Shown piece by piece: positions 25,418-33,381 of a stretch of 64,000 nt of DNA (positions are counted from its first letter, which is position 1; the number at the start of each line of letters is the position of its first letter). Made by a program: the position numbers and the translations under genes. This DNA is from Geomonas azotofigens. GTDB lineage: Bacteria > Desulfobacterota > Desulfuromonadia > Geobacterales > Geobacteraceae. The notes under the pieces are model-generated. The model searched no databases and was not told the DNA's origin. It worked only from the letters and a program-made list of their open reading frames with translations. Where the stretch lies: contig NZ_JAHLME010000001.1 in NCBI RefSeq assembly GCF_018919395.1, forward strand, positions 186,001 through 250,000, written 5' to 3'.

Positions 25418-28400
25418 CCGAGTCCCAGAGCCTGAAGGAGCTTTTCGCGGCGGCCAACGCCCTCTTCGCCTCCGGGGACCTCTCCGGCGCCGCCGAGCGC
25501 TACCGGCGCGTGCTGCAGCTCGACCCCTATTTCGCCCAGGCGAGCTTCAACCTCGGCTGCACCCTGGACCGTCTCTGCGGGCCGGGCGAGGCGCTCCCCC
25601 ACTTCGAGCGGGCGGCGCAGCTCGTGCCGCAGTGGAGCGAGGCGCACGGCAACCTGGGCCTCGCGCTGGCGCGGGTGGGACGCATGGAGCAAGCCGCCGG
25701 CGAGCTCGCCGAGGCGTGCCGCCTGGCGCCGGAGCACGCCGGCTACCGCAACAACCTCGGGCTCGCCCTGAGCGCGCTCGGGCGGGGCGAAGAGGCGCAG
25801 GCGAGCTTCAAGGAGGCGATCCGCCTCGATCCCGGCTACCCGGAACCGCACAGCAACCTCGCCATCCTCTACGAGCGTTTCGGCAACGGCGCCGCCGCCA
25901 TCGAAGCGCTGCGCCAGGCGCTGAGACTCCGCCCCGATTACCCCGAGGCGCACCACAACCTGGCCAACGCGCTCAAGTCACAGGGAAGGCACGAGGAGGC
26001 GATCGCCCATTACCGCGAGGCGCTCCGGCTCAAGCCCGACTACCTGGAGGCGCGCAGCTCGCTGCTGTTCGCCCTCCTCTACGGCACCCATACCGCCGAG
26101 GAGACCATTTTCGCCGAGCATGCCGCCTTCGGGGCTTCGCTGCGCCGCGCCGTCAAGCCCCACGACAACGGACCCGACCCGGACCGGGTGCTCACCATCG
26201 GCTACGTCTCGGGCGACTTCAGGGAGCACGCCGTGGCCCGCTTCATCGCCCCGGTTCTCTCCCACCACGACCGGAGTCGCTTCCGGGTCTTTTGCTACTC
26301 CAACGTCGAGGTACCGGACGCCGCGAGCTGCGAGCTGGCCGGGCTGTGCGACCGCTTCGTCAACATCGCGGGGCTCCCGGACGACCAGGCGGAAGAGCTT
26401 TTGCGCGAGGACGGCGTCGACATCCTGGTCGACCTTTCCGGGCACTCCGCGGGGAACCGCCTGCCGCTCTTCGCGCGCAAGCCGGCGCCGGTGCAGGTCA
26501 CCTGGATCGGCTATCCCTTCAGCACCGGTCTGGACAGCATCGACTACCGCATCAGCGACGCCATCTGCGACCCTCCCGGCGACTCCGAGCGCTACCACAG
26601 CGAGGAGCTGATCAGGCTGCCGGGGACCTTCTCCTGCTTCGCTCCCCCCGAGGACGCCCCCGCCGTCGCCCCGCTCCCCTGCCTCGCCACCGGTGAGATC
26701 ACCTTCGGCTCGTTCAACAATCCGGCCAAGATCACCGGCGAAGCCCTGACCATGTGGGCCGACGTGCTGCGCGCGGTCCCCGGCTCACGGCTCCTGCTCA
26801 AGGGGTATTCGCTCGCCTGCCCGCAGGGTCGGCAGCGCTTCCTGGACGCCTTCGCCGCCGCCGGGATCGACGCCGGCCGGCTGGAACTCATCGGCAACAC
26901 CCCGTCCTACCGGGATCACCTGGCGCTCTACGCCAGGGTCGACATCGCCCTGGACACCTTCCCCTACCATGGCACCACCACCACCTGCGAGGCGCTCTGG
27001 ATGGGGGTCCCGGTGGTGACGCTGGCCGGTTCCTCGCACCGCTCCCGCGTCGGCGCCTCGCTTTTGCACAGCGTCGGCCTGGACGGGCTCGTCGCCCACG
27101 ACGGCCGCGGCTTCGCCCAGCTCGCCCACGCCCTGGCGCTGGACCGGCCCCGGCTGCAAGGGCTCAGGGAGACGCTGCGCGCCACCATGGCCTCGGCCAC
27201 GCTCACCGACGGCGCCGGTTTCACCAGGGGACTGGAAAAGGAACTGATTGCGGCCTGGGGACGGTGGTGCCGCCGCCACGTCCCCCCCCCCGCGGATCCG
27301 AAACAGGAGGGGCGCGAACTGTTGCGCGAGGGGAGGCTCGACCCCGCTCTGCGGCGCTTCCTGGAGCCGCTGCGCGCGGGCGACAAGTCCACCCTCACCG
27401 ACATCCAGGACACCCTAAACGCCCAGACCGCCGCCGACCAGGCGCGCGCCCTGGCGCGCGAAGAGGGGCGCACAGCGGAAGTCGCCCCGGAAGAGATCGC
27501 CAGCGAGACCCTCGCCGAGTGCGCCGAGCTTCTCTGCAGCGCGGGGCTCGTCACCCCCGCCGACCTCGTCTGCCGTTACCTCGGCGACCGCGGCTACCAG
27601 AGTCCCCGCGTGAGCCGCACCCTGGGCGCGGTGGCCCTGGCCATCGGCCAGCCGGGCGCGGCGGTGGCCGCGCTCTCCCGCGCCCTGGAGCAGGGTGACG
27701 CCTCGCGCGCCACCCGCATCCTGCTGGTGAAGGCCCAGCAGGCGGCCGAGTTCCCCCCCTCCGGTGAGCGGGGGGAGCGCCTGTTGCTCGTCAAGGCCTG
27801 GGGCTACGGCTTCTGGAGCGACGTGAACCACGTGCTTGGGCAGTTCCTGGTGGCGGAGATCACCGGACGCACGCCGGTGGTGCACTGGGGGGCCAATTCG
27901 CTCTTCAGCGACGACCCGTTCGAGAACGCCTTCACTAGTTTCTTCGAGCCGGTGTCACCGGTCACCATCAACGACGTCATCTCGCGCCGGCGCAGCTTCT
28001 ACCCACCCAAGTGGCAGCGCGACAACGTGCGCCACGAGAACCTGGCCAAGTTCGACGGCCCCTGGTCGCGCTGCTCCGCGCTCTGGACCCTGGAGCGCAA
28101 CGAGGAGGTCGTGGTGAGCGACTTCCATTACGCCGTCAACGATCTCGCCCCGTGGATTCCCGCCGGGCACCCGCTGCACGGGCTCTCGACGGAGGAGCTC
28201 TACCGCTACCTGTTCGAGCGCTACCTGAAGGTGCGGCCCCGCATACTGGAGCGGGTGGAGGCGTTTTACCGCGAGCATCTGGCGGGCGCCCCGGTGATCG
28301 GGCTGCACGTACGGGGGGGAGACAAGGTCGGTGAGGACCCCGGGCTCGCCAGGCTGAACGCCCTCTACCTCCCGGAACTGGAGCGGTTGCTGCGGGAAAA

Positions 28401-28731
28401 GCCGGAAGCGCGCATCTTCCTGAGCACCGACGACGACCGCATCCTGGCCCGCTACCGCGAGCGCTTCGGCGACCGGCTGGCCTATACCGTCTCGACCCGC
28501 ACCGCCAACCTGCAGGGGGTACACTACCAGAAGCAGGCGAGCCGCCGCGCGCTGGGGGAGGAGGTGCTCATCGATGCACTCCTCGCCGCCCGCTGCGACC
28601 ATTTCCTGGGCAACGGCCTCTCCAACGTGTCGCTGGCCGTGGCGCAGATGAGGCGCTGGGCGCCCGGGACCTGCCGGCTCTTCGGCACCCGGCTCGACTA
28701 CCTGCGCCAGCTCACGCTGTTCCGGAGCTGA
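25414..28731 (+). CDS. TPR-GT41 (OGT/SPINDLY-like) protein with fucosyltransferase-like C-terminus
   Basis: 1105 aa; ATG overlaps the preceding stop (ATGA). Residues 1-220 contain five to six TPRs. About 253-620 is a GT41 catalytic core: IGYVSGDFREHAV, FCYSNVEVPD, VQVTWIGYPFSTGLDSIDYR, FGSFNNPAKIT, LDTFPYHGTTTTCEALW and MGVPVVTLAG. GT41 includes protein O-GlcNAc and O-fucose transferases. About 780-1100 resemble NodZ/FUT8-type fucosyltransferases: YGFWSDVNHVLGQFLVAEI, VIGLHVRGGDK, IFLSTDDDR and CDHFLGNGLSNVSLAVAQM. It may attach a first sugar to Ser/Thr and extend it; that is inference. The linker region (about 630-775) is helical and unassigned. Confidence 0.87.
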   Translation: MTESQSLKELFAAANALFASGDLSGAAERYRRVLQLDPYFAQASFNLGCTLDRLCGPGEALPHFERAAQLVPQWSEAHGNLGLALARVGRMEQAAGELAEACRLAPEHAGYRNNLGLALSALGRGEEAQASFKEAIRLDPGYPEPHSNLAILYERFGNGAAAIEALRQALRLRPDYPEAHHNLANALKSQGRHEEAIAHYREALRLKPDYLEARSSLLFALLYGTHTAEETIFAEHAAFGASLRRAVKPHDNGPDPDRVLTIGYVSGDFREHAVARFIAPVLSHHDRSRFRVFCYSNVEVPDAASCELAGLCDRFVNIAGLPDDQAEELLREDGVDILVDLSGHSAGNRLPLFARKPAPVQVTWIGYPFSTGLDSIDYRISDAICDPPGDSERYHSEELIRLPGTFSCFAPPEDAPAVAPLPCLATGEITFGSFNNPAKITGEALTMWADVLRAVPGSRLLLKGYSLACPQGRQRFLDAFAAAGIDAGRLELIGNTPSYRDHLALYARVDIALDTFPYHGTTTTCEALWMGVPVVTLAGSSHRSRVGASLLHSVGLDGLVAHDGRGFAQLAHALALDRPRLQGLRETLRATMASATLTDGAGFTRGLEKELIAAWGRWCRRHVPPPADPKQEGRELLREGRLDPALRRFLEPLRAGDKSTLTDIQDTLNAQTAADQARALAREEGRTAEVAPEEIASETLAECAELLCSAGLVTPADLVCRYLGDRGYQSPRVSRTLGAVALAIGQPGAAVAALSRALEQGDASRATRILLVKAQQAAEFPPSGERGERLLLVKAWGYGFWSDVNHVLGQFLVAEITGRTPVVHWGANSLFSDDPFENAFTSFFEPVSPVTINDVISRRRSFYPPKWQRDNVRHENLAKFDGPWSRCSALWTLERNEEVVVSDFHYAVNDLAPWIPAGHPLHGLSTEELYRYLFERYLKVRPRILERVEAFYREHLAGAPVIGLHVRGGDKVGEDPGLARLNALYLPELERLLREKPEARIFLSTDDDRILARYRERFGDRLAYTVSTRTANLQGVHYQKQASRRALGEEVLIDALLAARCDHFLGNGLSNVSLAVAQMRRWAPGTCRLFGTRLDYLRQLTLFRS

Positions 28732-28732
28732 C

Positions 28733-30508
28733 ATGGGCCAGGAGCACGCGGCACAGGGGCAGGCACAGCTCAAATACGTGGAGCTTCTCCTGCGCAAGGG
28801 GATGCAGGAGGAGGCGCGCGCCCGTCTCGAGGAGCTGGTCCGGCAGGAGCCGCCGGTCGCGGCTGCCTGTTACCTGTTGGCGGTGCTCAAAGGGGAGGAC
28901 GGTGAGGCGCGGGAGGCGGCCGAGTTGCTGGTGAAAACCCTCGCGCTGGAACCGGAGAACACCAAGGCGCTCAACGCCCTGGGGGCCGTGCTGCGGCAGA
29001 TGGGACAGCTCGAGCGGGCGGCGGCGGCCTTCACCGAGACGCTGCGTATCGAGCCGGGCTTCGAGGAGGCGCGCATCAACCTCGCCCTCCTCCTGAAGGA
29101 GGGGGTGCGCTTGACCGAGGCCGAGGCGCTGCTGCGGTTAGGGGTGGAACTGGCGCCCGGTTCGGTGCGCCTCAACTACAACCTCGCCAACGTGCTGCAT
29201 GCGCAGGGGAGGAGCCTGGAAGCGGTGGCGGCCTACCGGGAGACACTGCGCCTGGACCCGGACCACCTGGACGCCCGGCAGAACCTCCTTTTCGCCCTGC
29301 ACTACTCGCCGCGGTTCGGCCGGCGCGAGATCTACGCCGAGCACCTCAAGGCGGCCCGCAGCCGCCCCTTCCGCCCGGCCCGCCAGGAACCGGCCGCGCG
29401 CCCCCATCCCGGCGACCGCATCAGGGTCGGCTACCTCTCCCCCGACTTTAGGGGCCACGCGGTGGCGAGCTTCATCGAGCCGGTGCTGCGCGCGCACGAC
29501 CGTGACCGCTTCGAGATCTTCTGTTACGCCAACGTCGCCGCTCCCGACGCGACCACCGAGCGCCTCAAGGGGCTTTGCGACGAGTGGCGCGACATCCACG
29601 GCATGGGCGACCACAACGCCGCGACCCTCATCGCCGGCGACGGCATCGACATCCTGTTCGACCTGGCCGGCCACACCTCCGGCAGCCGGCTCCCAGTCTT
29701 CTGCCATCGTCCCGCCCCGATCCAGGTCACCTGGATCGGCTATCCCGACAGCACCGGGCTCAAAGAGGTGGACTACCGCATCACCGATGCGCTGGCCGAT
29801 CCCCCCGGCGCCGACGACCGCCTGCACAGCGAATGGCTGCTGCGCCTTCCCCGCACCTTCTGCTGCTACCTCCCCCCCGCCGAGGCGCCGGAGTTGGCCC
29901 CGCCCCCCTGCGGCGTCAACGGTCACATCACCTTCGGCTCGTTCAACAACCTGGCGAAAGTGACACCCGAGGTGATCGCGCTCTGGAGCCGCGTGCTGCG
30001 CGCCATCCCCGACTCGCGCCTGCTCCTGAAGGCCAAGCCCCTGGTGGACCATGGGGTGCGCGGCCGCATCCTGGCCGGGTTCACTGAGCACGGGGTTGCG
30101 GCGGAGCGCATCGAGCTGGACCAGGGGCAGCCCGGCACCCGGGAGCACCTGGAGCAGTACCAGCGCGTCGACATCGCACTCGACACCTTCCCCTACAACG
30201 GCACCACCACGACCTGCGAGGCGCTCTGGATGGGGGTCCCGGTGATCTCCCTTTCCGGCGACCGCCACTGTTCGCGCACCGGCGCGAGCCTGCTCACCAA
30301 CTGCGGCCTGGCCGACCTGGTGACGACGAGCGAGGCGCAGTTTCTCGACATGGCGCGCCAGGTGGCCAGGGACCACGTCACCCTGCGTGAATTCCGGGCG
30401 GGCGCACGGGAGCGACTGCGGCGCTCGCCGCTTCTGGATGCGGCAGGGGTGACGCGGGAACTGGAGGCGGTGCTGACCGGGCTTTGGGCGACGTCGCGCA
30501 GGCCATGA
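28733..30508 (+). CDS. TPR-GT41 (OGT/SPINDLY-like) glycosyltransferase
   Basis: 591 aa, starting 1 nt after the previous stop. Residues about 5-175 are TPRs (KALNALGAVLRQMGQLERAA, LNYNLANVLHAQGRSLEAVA). About 228-585 is the GT41 core, paralogous to the one in the gene before it: VGYLSPDFRGHAVASF, VTWIGYPDSTGLKEVDYR, FGSFNNLAKVTPEVIALW, DTFPYNGTTTTCEALWMG and TGASLLTNCGLADLV. It lacks the fucosyltransferase-like extension. It is the last gene of the glycosyltransferase operon and ends before an inverted repeat. A protein O-glycosyltransferase acting on flagellin is plausible from context. Confidence 0.88.
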   Translation: MGQEHAAQGQAQLKYVELLLRKGMQEEARARLEELVRQEPPVAAACYLLAVLKGEDGEAREAAELLVKTLALEPENTKALNALGAVLRQMGQLERAAAAFTETLRIEPGFEEARINLALLLKEGVRLTEAEALLRLGVELAPGSVRLNYNLANVLHAQGRSLEAVAAYRETLRLDPDHLDARQNLLFALHYSPRFGRREIYAEHLKAARSRPFRPARQEPAARPHPGDRIRVGYLSPDFRGHAVASFIEPVLRAHDRDRFEIFCYANVAAPDATTERLKGLCDEWRDIHGMGDHNAATLIAGDGIDILFDLAGHTSGSRLPVFCHRPAPIQVTWIGYPDSTGLKEVDYRITDALADPPGADDRLHSEWLLRLPRTFCCYLPPAEAPELAPPPCGVNGHITFGSFNNLAKVTPEVIALWSRVLRAIPDSRLLLKAKPLVDHGVRGRILAGFTEHGVAAERIELDQGQPGTREHLEQYQRVDIALDTFPYNGTTTTCEALWMGVPVISLSGDRHCSRTGASLLTNCGLADLVTTSEAQFLDMARQVARDHVTLREFRAGARERLRRSPLLDAAGVTRELEAVLTGLWATSRRP

Positions 30509-30512
30509 AAAG

Positions 30513-30633
30513 CTAGCCACGGAGGAAATCTGAGAACTTCTGAGGGAACCTAACGTCTTTTGGGTTTACCCCAAAGTCTCGTGCTTGTGTTTTCAGGCTT
30601 TCTCAGATTTCCTCAGATCTTCTCCGTGGCTAA
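30513..30633. repeat. Imperfect inverted repeat between convergent operons
   Basis: CTAGCCACGGAGGAAATCTG (from 30513) and, inverted, TTAGCCACGGAGAAGATCTG (complement of 30614-30633) share TAGCCACGGAG and nearby AAATCTGAGAA elements. The whole could fold into a long hairpin between the + strand glycosyltransferase operon and the - strand flaF end. It could act as a bidirectional terminator or be a mobile REP-like element. A further GC hairpin (30720-30750) precedes the flaF stop; no gene is seen in 30634-30765. Confidence 0.6.
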
Positions 30634-30765
30634 TGGTTTTGGTTTCGAGGTTTTGATGTTCTGCTTGGGCGGGATGATGCGGGCTCGCGGCGAGGACGCG
30701 GCGGGGCGAGCGTCATCGAGGGGGACCACGGCGTGGCGATCCCCCCCGAAGAGCAGCTGCTGCGA

Positions 30766-31155
30766 CTACCCCGCGTTCTCGGGGTTGGTCCTCAACCCCG
30801 CGGCGATGTTGAAGTTGATGTCGATGACGATGGAGAGTTTTTCCGCGGTCGGAAAAGCCATCACCTCGAAGAACCGCTTGTCCACGAACAGGCTCAGGTT
30901 CAAGAGGTCCTCCCGCAGCTGCTTGGGCATCGGGTGCCCCGGCTCGGTCAGCTCCGCCTGGAAGAAGCTCCAGACCTTCTGGTTGTACTTTATCGCCTCC
31001 AGCATCTTGGCTTCGCGGTCCGGGGCGTCCCAGTTTTCCTGGACGGCCTTGAGCATCAGCCCCGCCTTGGTCAGCACGGAGGCTTCGAGCTCGCGTCCCG
31101 ACATGCTCTCCTTCTGGATACCGACGTACTCCTTGATCGCGTTGTTAGTTTGCAT
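30766..31155 (-). CDS. flaF: FlaF, flagellin synthesis/export regulator
   Basis: 129 aa, the usual length for this small family. The sequence begins MQTNNAIKEYVGIQKESMSG and is helical, with LTKAGLMLKAVQENWDAP and NQKVWSFFQAELTEPGHPMP as the conserved core and LREDLLNLSLFVDKRFFEV after it. In Caulobacter FlaF is needed for flagellin translation and secretion, in opposition to FlbT. Here it overlaps flbT by 11 nt and lies downstream of fliC, the same pairing as in alphaproteobacteria. Confidence 0.88.
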   Translation of the reverse strand: MQTNNAIKEYVGIQKESMSGRELEASVLTKAGLMLKAVQENWDAPDREAKMLEAIKYNQKVWSFFQAELTEPGHPMPKQLREDLLNLSLFVDKRFFEVMAFPTAEKLSIVIDINFNIAAGLRTNPENAG

Positions 31156-31534
31156 TTTTCAGTAGCTCCTCTTCGTACTCGATGAGATTCTTCGCAAGTT
31201 TGAGTGCCTGGTAGTAGTTCCCGGCCTCGATCCGTTCGTTCAACTGCTCGATGTAGGTCCTGGTGCTCGGGGCGGCCTTCAGTATCTCGGTAGCCAGTTC
31301 CGAGTACGCCTTGACGTAGTTCGGGACGTTGGGCTCGTCGATGTACATGAGCTGTATGGTGAAGTAGACCCTCTTGCAGGGCGTGGTGGTGTCCTTCTCG
31401 CCCAGGATGTCCTTCTCGCGCAGTATGGGGACCGTGTTCTCGATAAAGAGAACCGTCCCCTTGCCGCCGTTTCTGACCACAGCGCCGCCTACGATTAGCC
31501 GCTCGTTGCTCTTCAAGGTAATTTTCAGGGACAT
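31145..31534 (-). CDS. flbT: FlbT, post-transcriptional regulator of flagellin
   Basis: 129 aa. It begins MSLKITLKSNERLIVGGAVV and continues with GKGTVLFIENTVPILREKDI and VYFTIQLMYIDE, the FlbT beta-rich core. In Caulobacter, FlbT binds the 5' leader of flagellin mRNA and promotes its decay when the hook is not finished. It overlaps flaF and follows an unknown gene by 5 nt. The fliC leader here is about 150 nt, long enough to host such control. Direct FlbT binding here is inferred from homology. Confidence 0.92.
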   Translation of the reverse strand: MSLKITLKSNERLIVGGAVVRNGGKGTVLFIENTVPILREKDILGEKDTTTPCKRVYFTIQLMYIDEPNVPNYVKAYSELATEILKAAPSTRTYIEQLNERIEAGNYYQALKLAKNLIEYEEELLKNAN

Positions 31535-31539
31535 GTCGG

Positions 31540-32283
31540 TTAGCTCAACCCTTTCAGGAATTGAGGGTGCTGTTGCGCCACCCCCTGAGTAACCGATTCT
31601 GCAAATTGCTGGCCAATCTCGGCGCTTTTTTCCGCCGCGCGCGAATCACTGGCGATTGGCTCCGAAACCAGTGTTTCCGCACCCTTGGGAGCCGAGAAGA
31701 TGCGGGCGAAACGCCCGTCGGCCACAAAGGAGCTGGTACCGGCGGCAATGTCGCCGCGCAGCGCCGTCAGCGACTGCGCCGCCGCGTCAAGTTTGGCTAC
31801 GTGGTCAGCAATTTGACTGTCATCCGCATTCATTCCGAGCGGCTCTGGAAGCGCCACCTGCTTGCGGGCCTCGATAACGGATGGAGGGGGAGGGAGGGTA
31901 AGCTGGTCGATCTCCTTGCGGAGCGCCGTGTAGCTCCTGAGGAGTCTGACCCGTTCCTTGTCTTGCGGAGCGAAGGGAGGAAAATTTTTCACTATCGTTT
32001 CCAGAGGTTCCTTCAGCTTGTCAATCTTTTGACCCAACTCCTGGGCCGCCTTGTCGGTCTCCCTGATGGCGGCCGCGGCGCTGTTTTGCCGCTCGTTTTG
32101 CAGGCGGATGTCCGCCAGCTTGCGATCTCCCTTCCCGGAGAAGAGCACCTGGTCTGCGATTACGGGGTCTTGTGCGTTCTGTTTTTCGGGCTGGGAATTT
32201 TGGACAGAGCTGGAGAGGGAGGTGAGTTGGGGCGAGGAAGTGGTGACTGGAACGCTCTCTGGTTGCAGTCGGTCTATCAGCAT
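31540..32283 (-). CDS. Unknown flagellin-linked protein
   Basis: 247 aa; I do not recognise the family. It is hydrophilic with no signal peptide or membrane segment. The N-terminus is Ser/Gln-rich (about 1-45), then a helical, probably coiled-coil stretch (about 55-130; RETDKAAQELGQKIDKLKEP) followed by a PPPP break (about 131) and a C-terminal helical region. It sits between fliC and flbT and points the same way, so a role in flagellin stability, export or modification is suggested by position only. The start at 32283 is upstream of a hairpin after fliC. Confidence 0.7.
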   Translation of the reverse strand: MLIDRLQPESVPVTTSSPQLTSLSSSVQNSQPEKQNAQDPVIADQVLFSGKGDRKLADIRLQNERQNSAAAAIRETDKAAQELGQKIDKLKEPLETIVKNFPPFAPQDKERVRLLRSYTALRKEIDQLTLPPPPSVIEARKQVALPEPLGMNADDSQIADHVAKLDAAAQSLTALRGDIAAGTSSFVADGRFARIFSAPKGAETLVSEPIASDSRAAEKSAEIGQQFAESVTQGVAQQHPQFLKGLS

Positions 32284-32306
32284 ACGCTACCCCCATTGAA
32301 GAGGGA

Positions 32307-32334
32307 TTGCGGAGCGGGTTACCCCGCTCCGCAA
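32307..32334 (-). other. 12-bp perfect hairpin just after fliC
   Basis: TTGCGGAGCGGG and CCCGCTCCGCAA pair perfectly around a 4-nt loop, immediately downstream of the fliC stop. There is no T-run on the minus strand, so it is more likely a partial terminator or an mRNA-stabilising structure that raises fliC expression over the downstream genes. Confidence 0.65.
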
Positions 32335-32342
32335 AGCTAGGG

Positions 32343-33161
32343 CTAGAACAGCCTGAGGACTGCCTGGGCTGCCTGGGAAGACATCGAGAGCGAGGTGGTG
32401 CCCAAGCTCTGACGAGTCTGCAGCATCAGCATGTTGGCACCTTCCTGGTTCATGTCGGCCAGGGTCAGGTTGTCAGCACCGGTCTGCAAGGTGTTGATCA
32501 TGGAGTCGGTGAAGTTCTGACGGGTGGTGATGATGTTCAGGTTCGCCGCCAGGGTCTGGGTGTTGGACCTCAGGGTAGAGATCGCGGTATCCATCTTCGC
32601 CGTATCGGTGGTGATGTCGGAGTTGGTGGCCCAGTTGCTGCTGGCGCCGGAGAGGCTGAGGCCGCTCGAGTTGGCCAGGAAGCCGACGACGTTGAGGCTG
32701 GAGCTCGCATCCTCGTTGAAGTTGACGGTCAGGGTGTTGGTGGAGCTCAGCAGGTTGAGGCCGCGGTAACCGGAGTCGGAGGAGATGTTGTCGACCTGGC
32801 TCCTAATGGTGTCGTACTGGGTCGCCAGCTTGGACCTGGTGGAGGTGTCGCTGGTGGAAAGAGCCGACTGTGCGATACCTTTGGCCGCGTTGATCAGGCC
32901 GGTGACAGCGGTGATACCTGCGTTGGCTGCCGAAACGGTCTGAACCGCCTCGGACATGCCGTCCTTGCGGTCAGCGAGGTCGCTGGCGCGCTGGTTGGCG
33001 TTCTGGGCTGCGAAGTAGTTGGTCGGGTTGTCCAGGGCGCTGTTGACCTGCTTGCCGGAAGAGAGCCTTTCCTGGGTCCTGTTCAGGAGCTTGCTGGTGC
33101 CTTGGAGGTTGAGAAGGTTGGTCCTCATGCCTGCGGTGAGAGAGATGTCGCTAGTTGCCAT
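32343..33161 (-). CDS. fliC: Flagellin (filament protein)
   Basis: 272 aa from the ATG at 33161, which is preceded by AAGGAGAAGTACC; an upstream in-frame ATG at 33194 has no site. The conserved D0/D1 ends are visible: N-terminal NLLNLQGTSKLLNRTQERLS-type helix and SALDNPTNYFAAQNANQ, C-terminal TRQNFTDSMINTLQTGADNL and QTRQSLGTTSLSMSSQAAQA. It is short because the outer domains are minimal. The central region (about 100-190) is rich in Ser, Thr, Asn, so O-glycan sites are available. Expressed from a FliA-type promoter and followed by an unknown gene, flbT and flaF. Confidence 0.97.
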   Translation of the reverse strand: MATSDISLTAGMRTNLLNLQGTSKLLNRTQERLSSGKQVNSALDNPTNYFAAQNANQRASDLADRKDGMSEAVQTVSAANAGITAVTGLINAAKGIAQSALSTSDTSTRSKLATQYDTIRSQVDNISSDSGYRGLNLLSSTNTLTVNFNEDASSSLNVVGFLANSSGLSLSGASSNWATNSDITTDTAKMDTAISTLRSNTQTLAANLNIITTRQNFTDSMINTLQTGADNLTLADMNQEGANMLMLQTRQSLGTTSLSMSSQAAQAVLRLF

Positions 33162-33184
33162 GGTACTTCTCCTTTTCTGGGTGT

Positions 33185-33203
33185 TTGCCGGCATTCTTGC
33201 CGG
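33185..33203 (-). promoter_or_regulatory. Direct repeat in the fliC leader near the ribosome binding site
   Basis: CCGGCAA occurs twice (complement of 33185-33191 and 33197-33203), 12 nt apart, in the transcribed leader about 25-45 nt before the fliC start. Such a repeat next to the ribosome binding site is a possible target for a regulator such as FlbT. This is a suggestion only. Confidence 0.35.
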
Positions 33204-33317
33204 GTTGAAAACCGTGTCGAATCGCTATCTTCTTTACTGTCTGGCATCCTGCCCTACGGCGAATAACTGATGAAGTTCACCCCCTCATCGCCGGCGCGTC
33301 CTGCGCTTTTGTAAAGA

Positions 33318-33345
33318 ATATCGACACGGCGGGCCCAAAACTTTA
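33318..33345 (-). promoter_or_regulatory. Sigma-28 (FliA) type promoter of fliC
   Basis: On the minus strand TAAAGTTT (33338-33345) and GTCGATAT (33318-33325) are separated by 12 nt, with a perfect -35 and 6/8 in the -10. This leaves a leader of about 150 nt before the fliC ATG. The preceding gene ends at 33382, so 33162-33381 is the fliC control region and holds no gene. Confidence 0.75.
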
Positions 33346-33381
33346 ACGGAAAAGCACCACCTTACGATTATTTTTGTCAAA

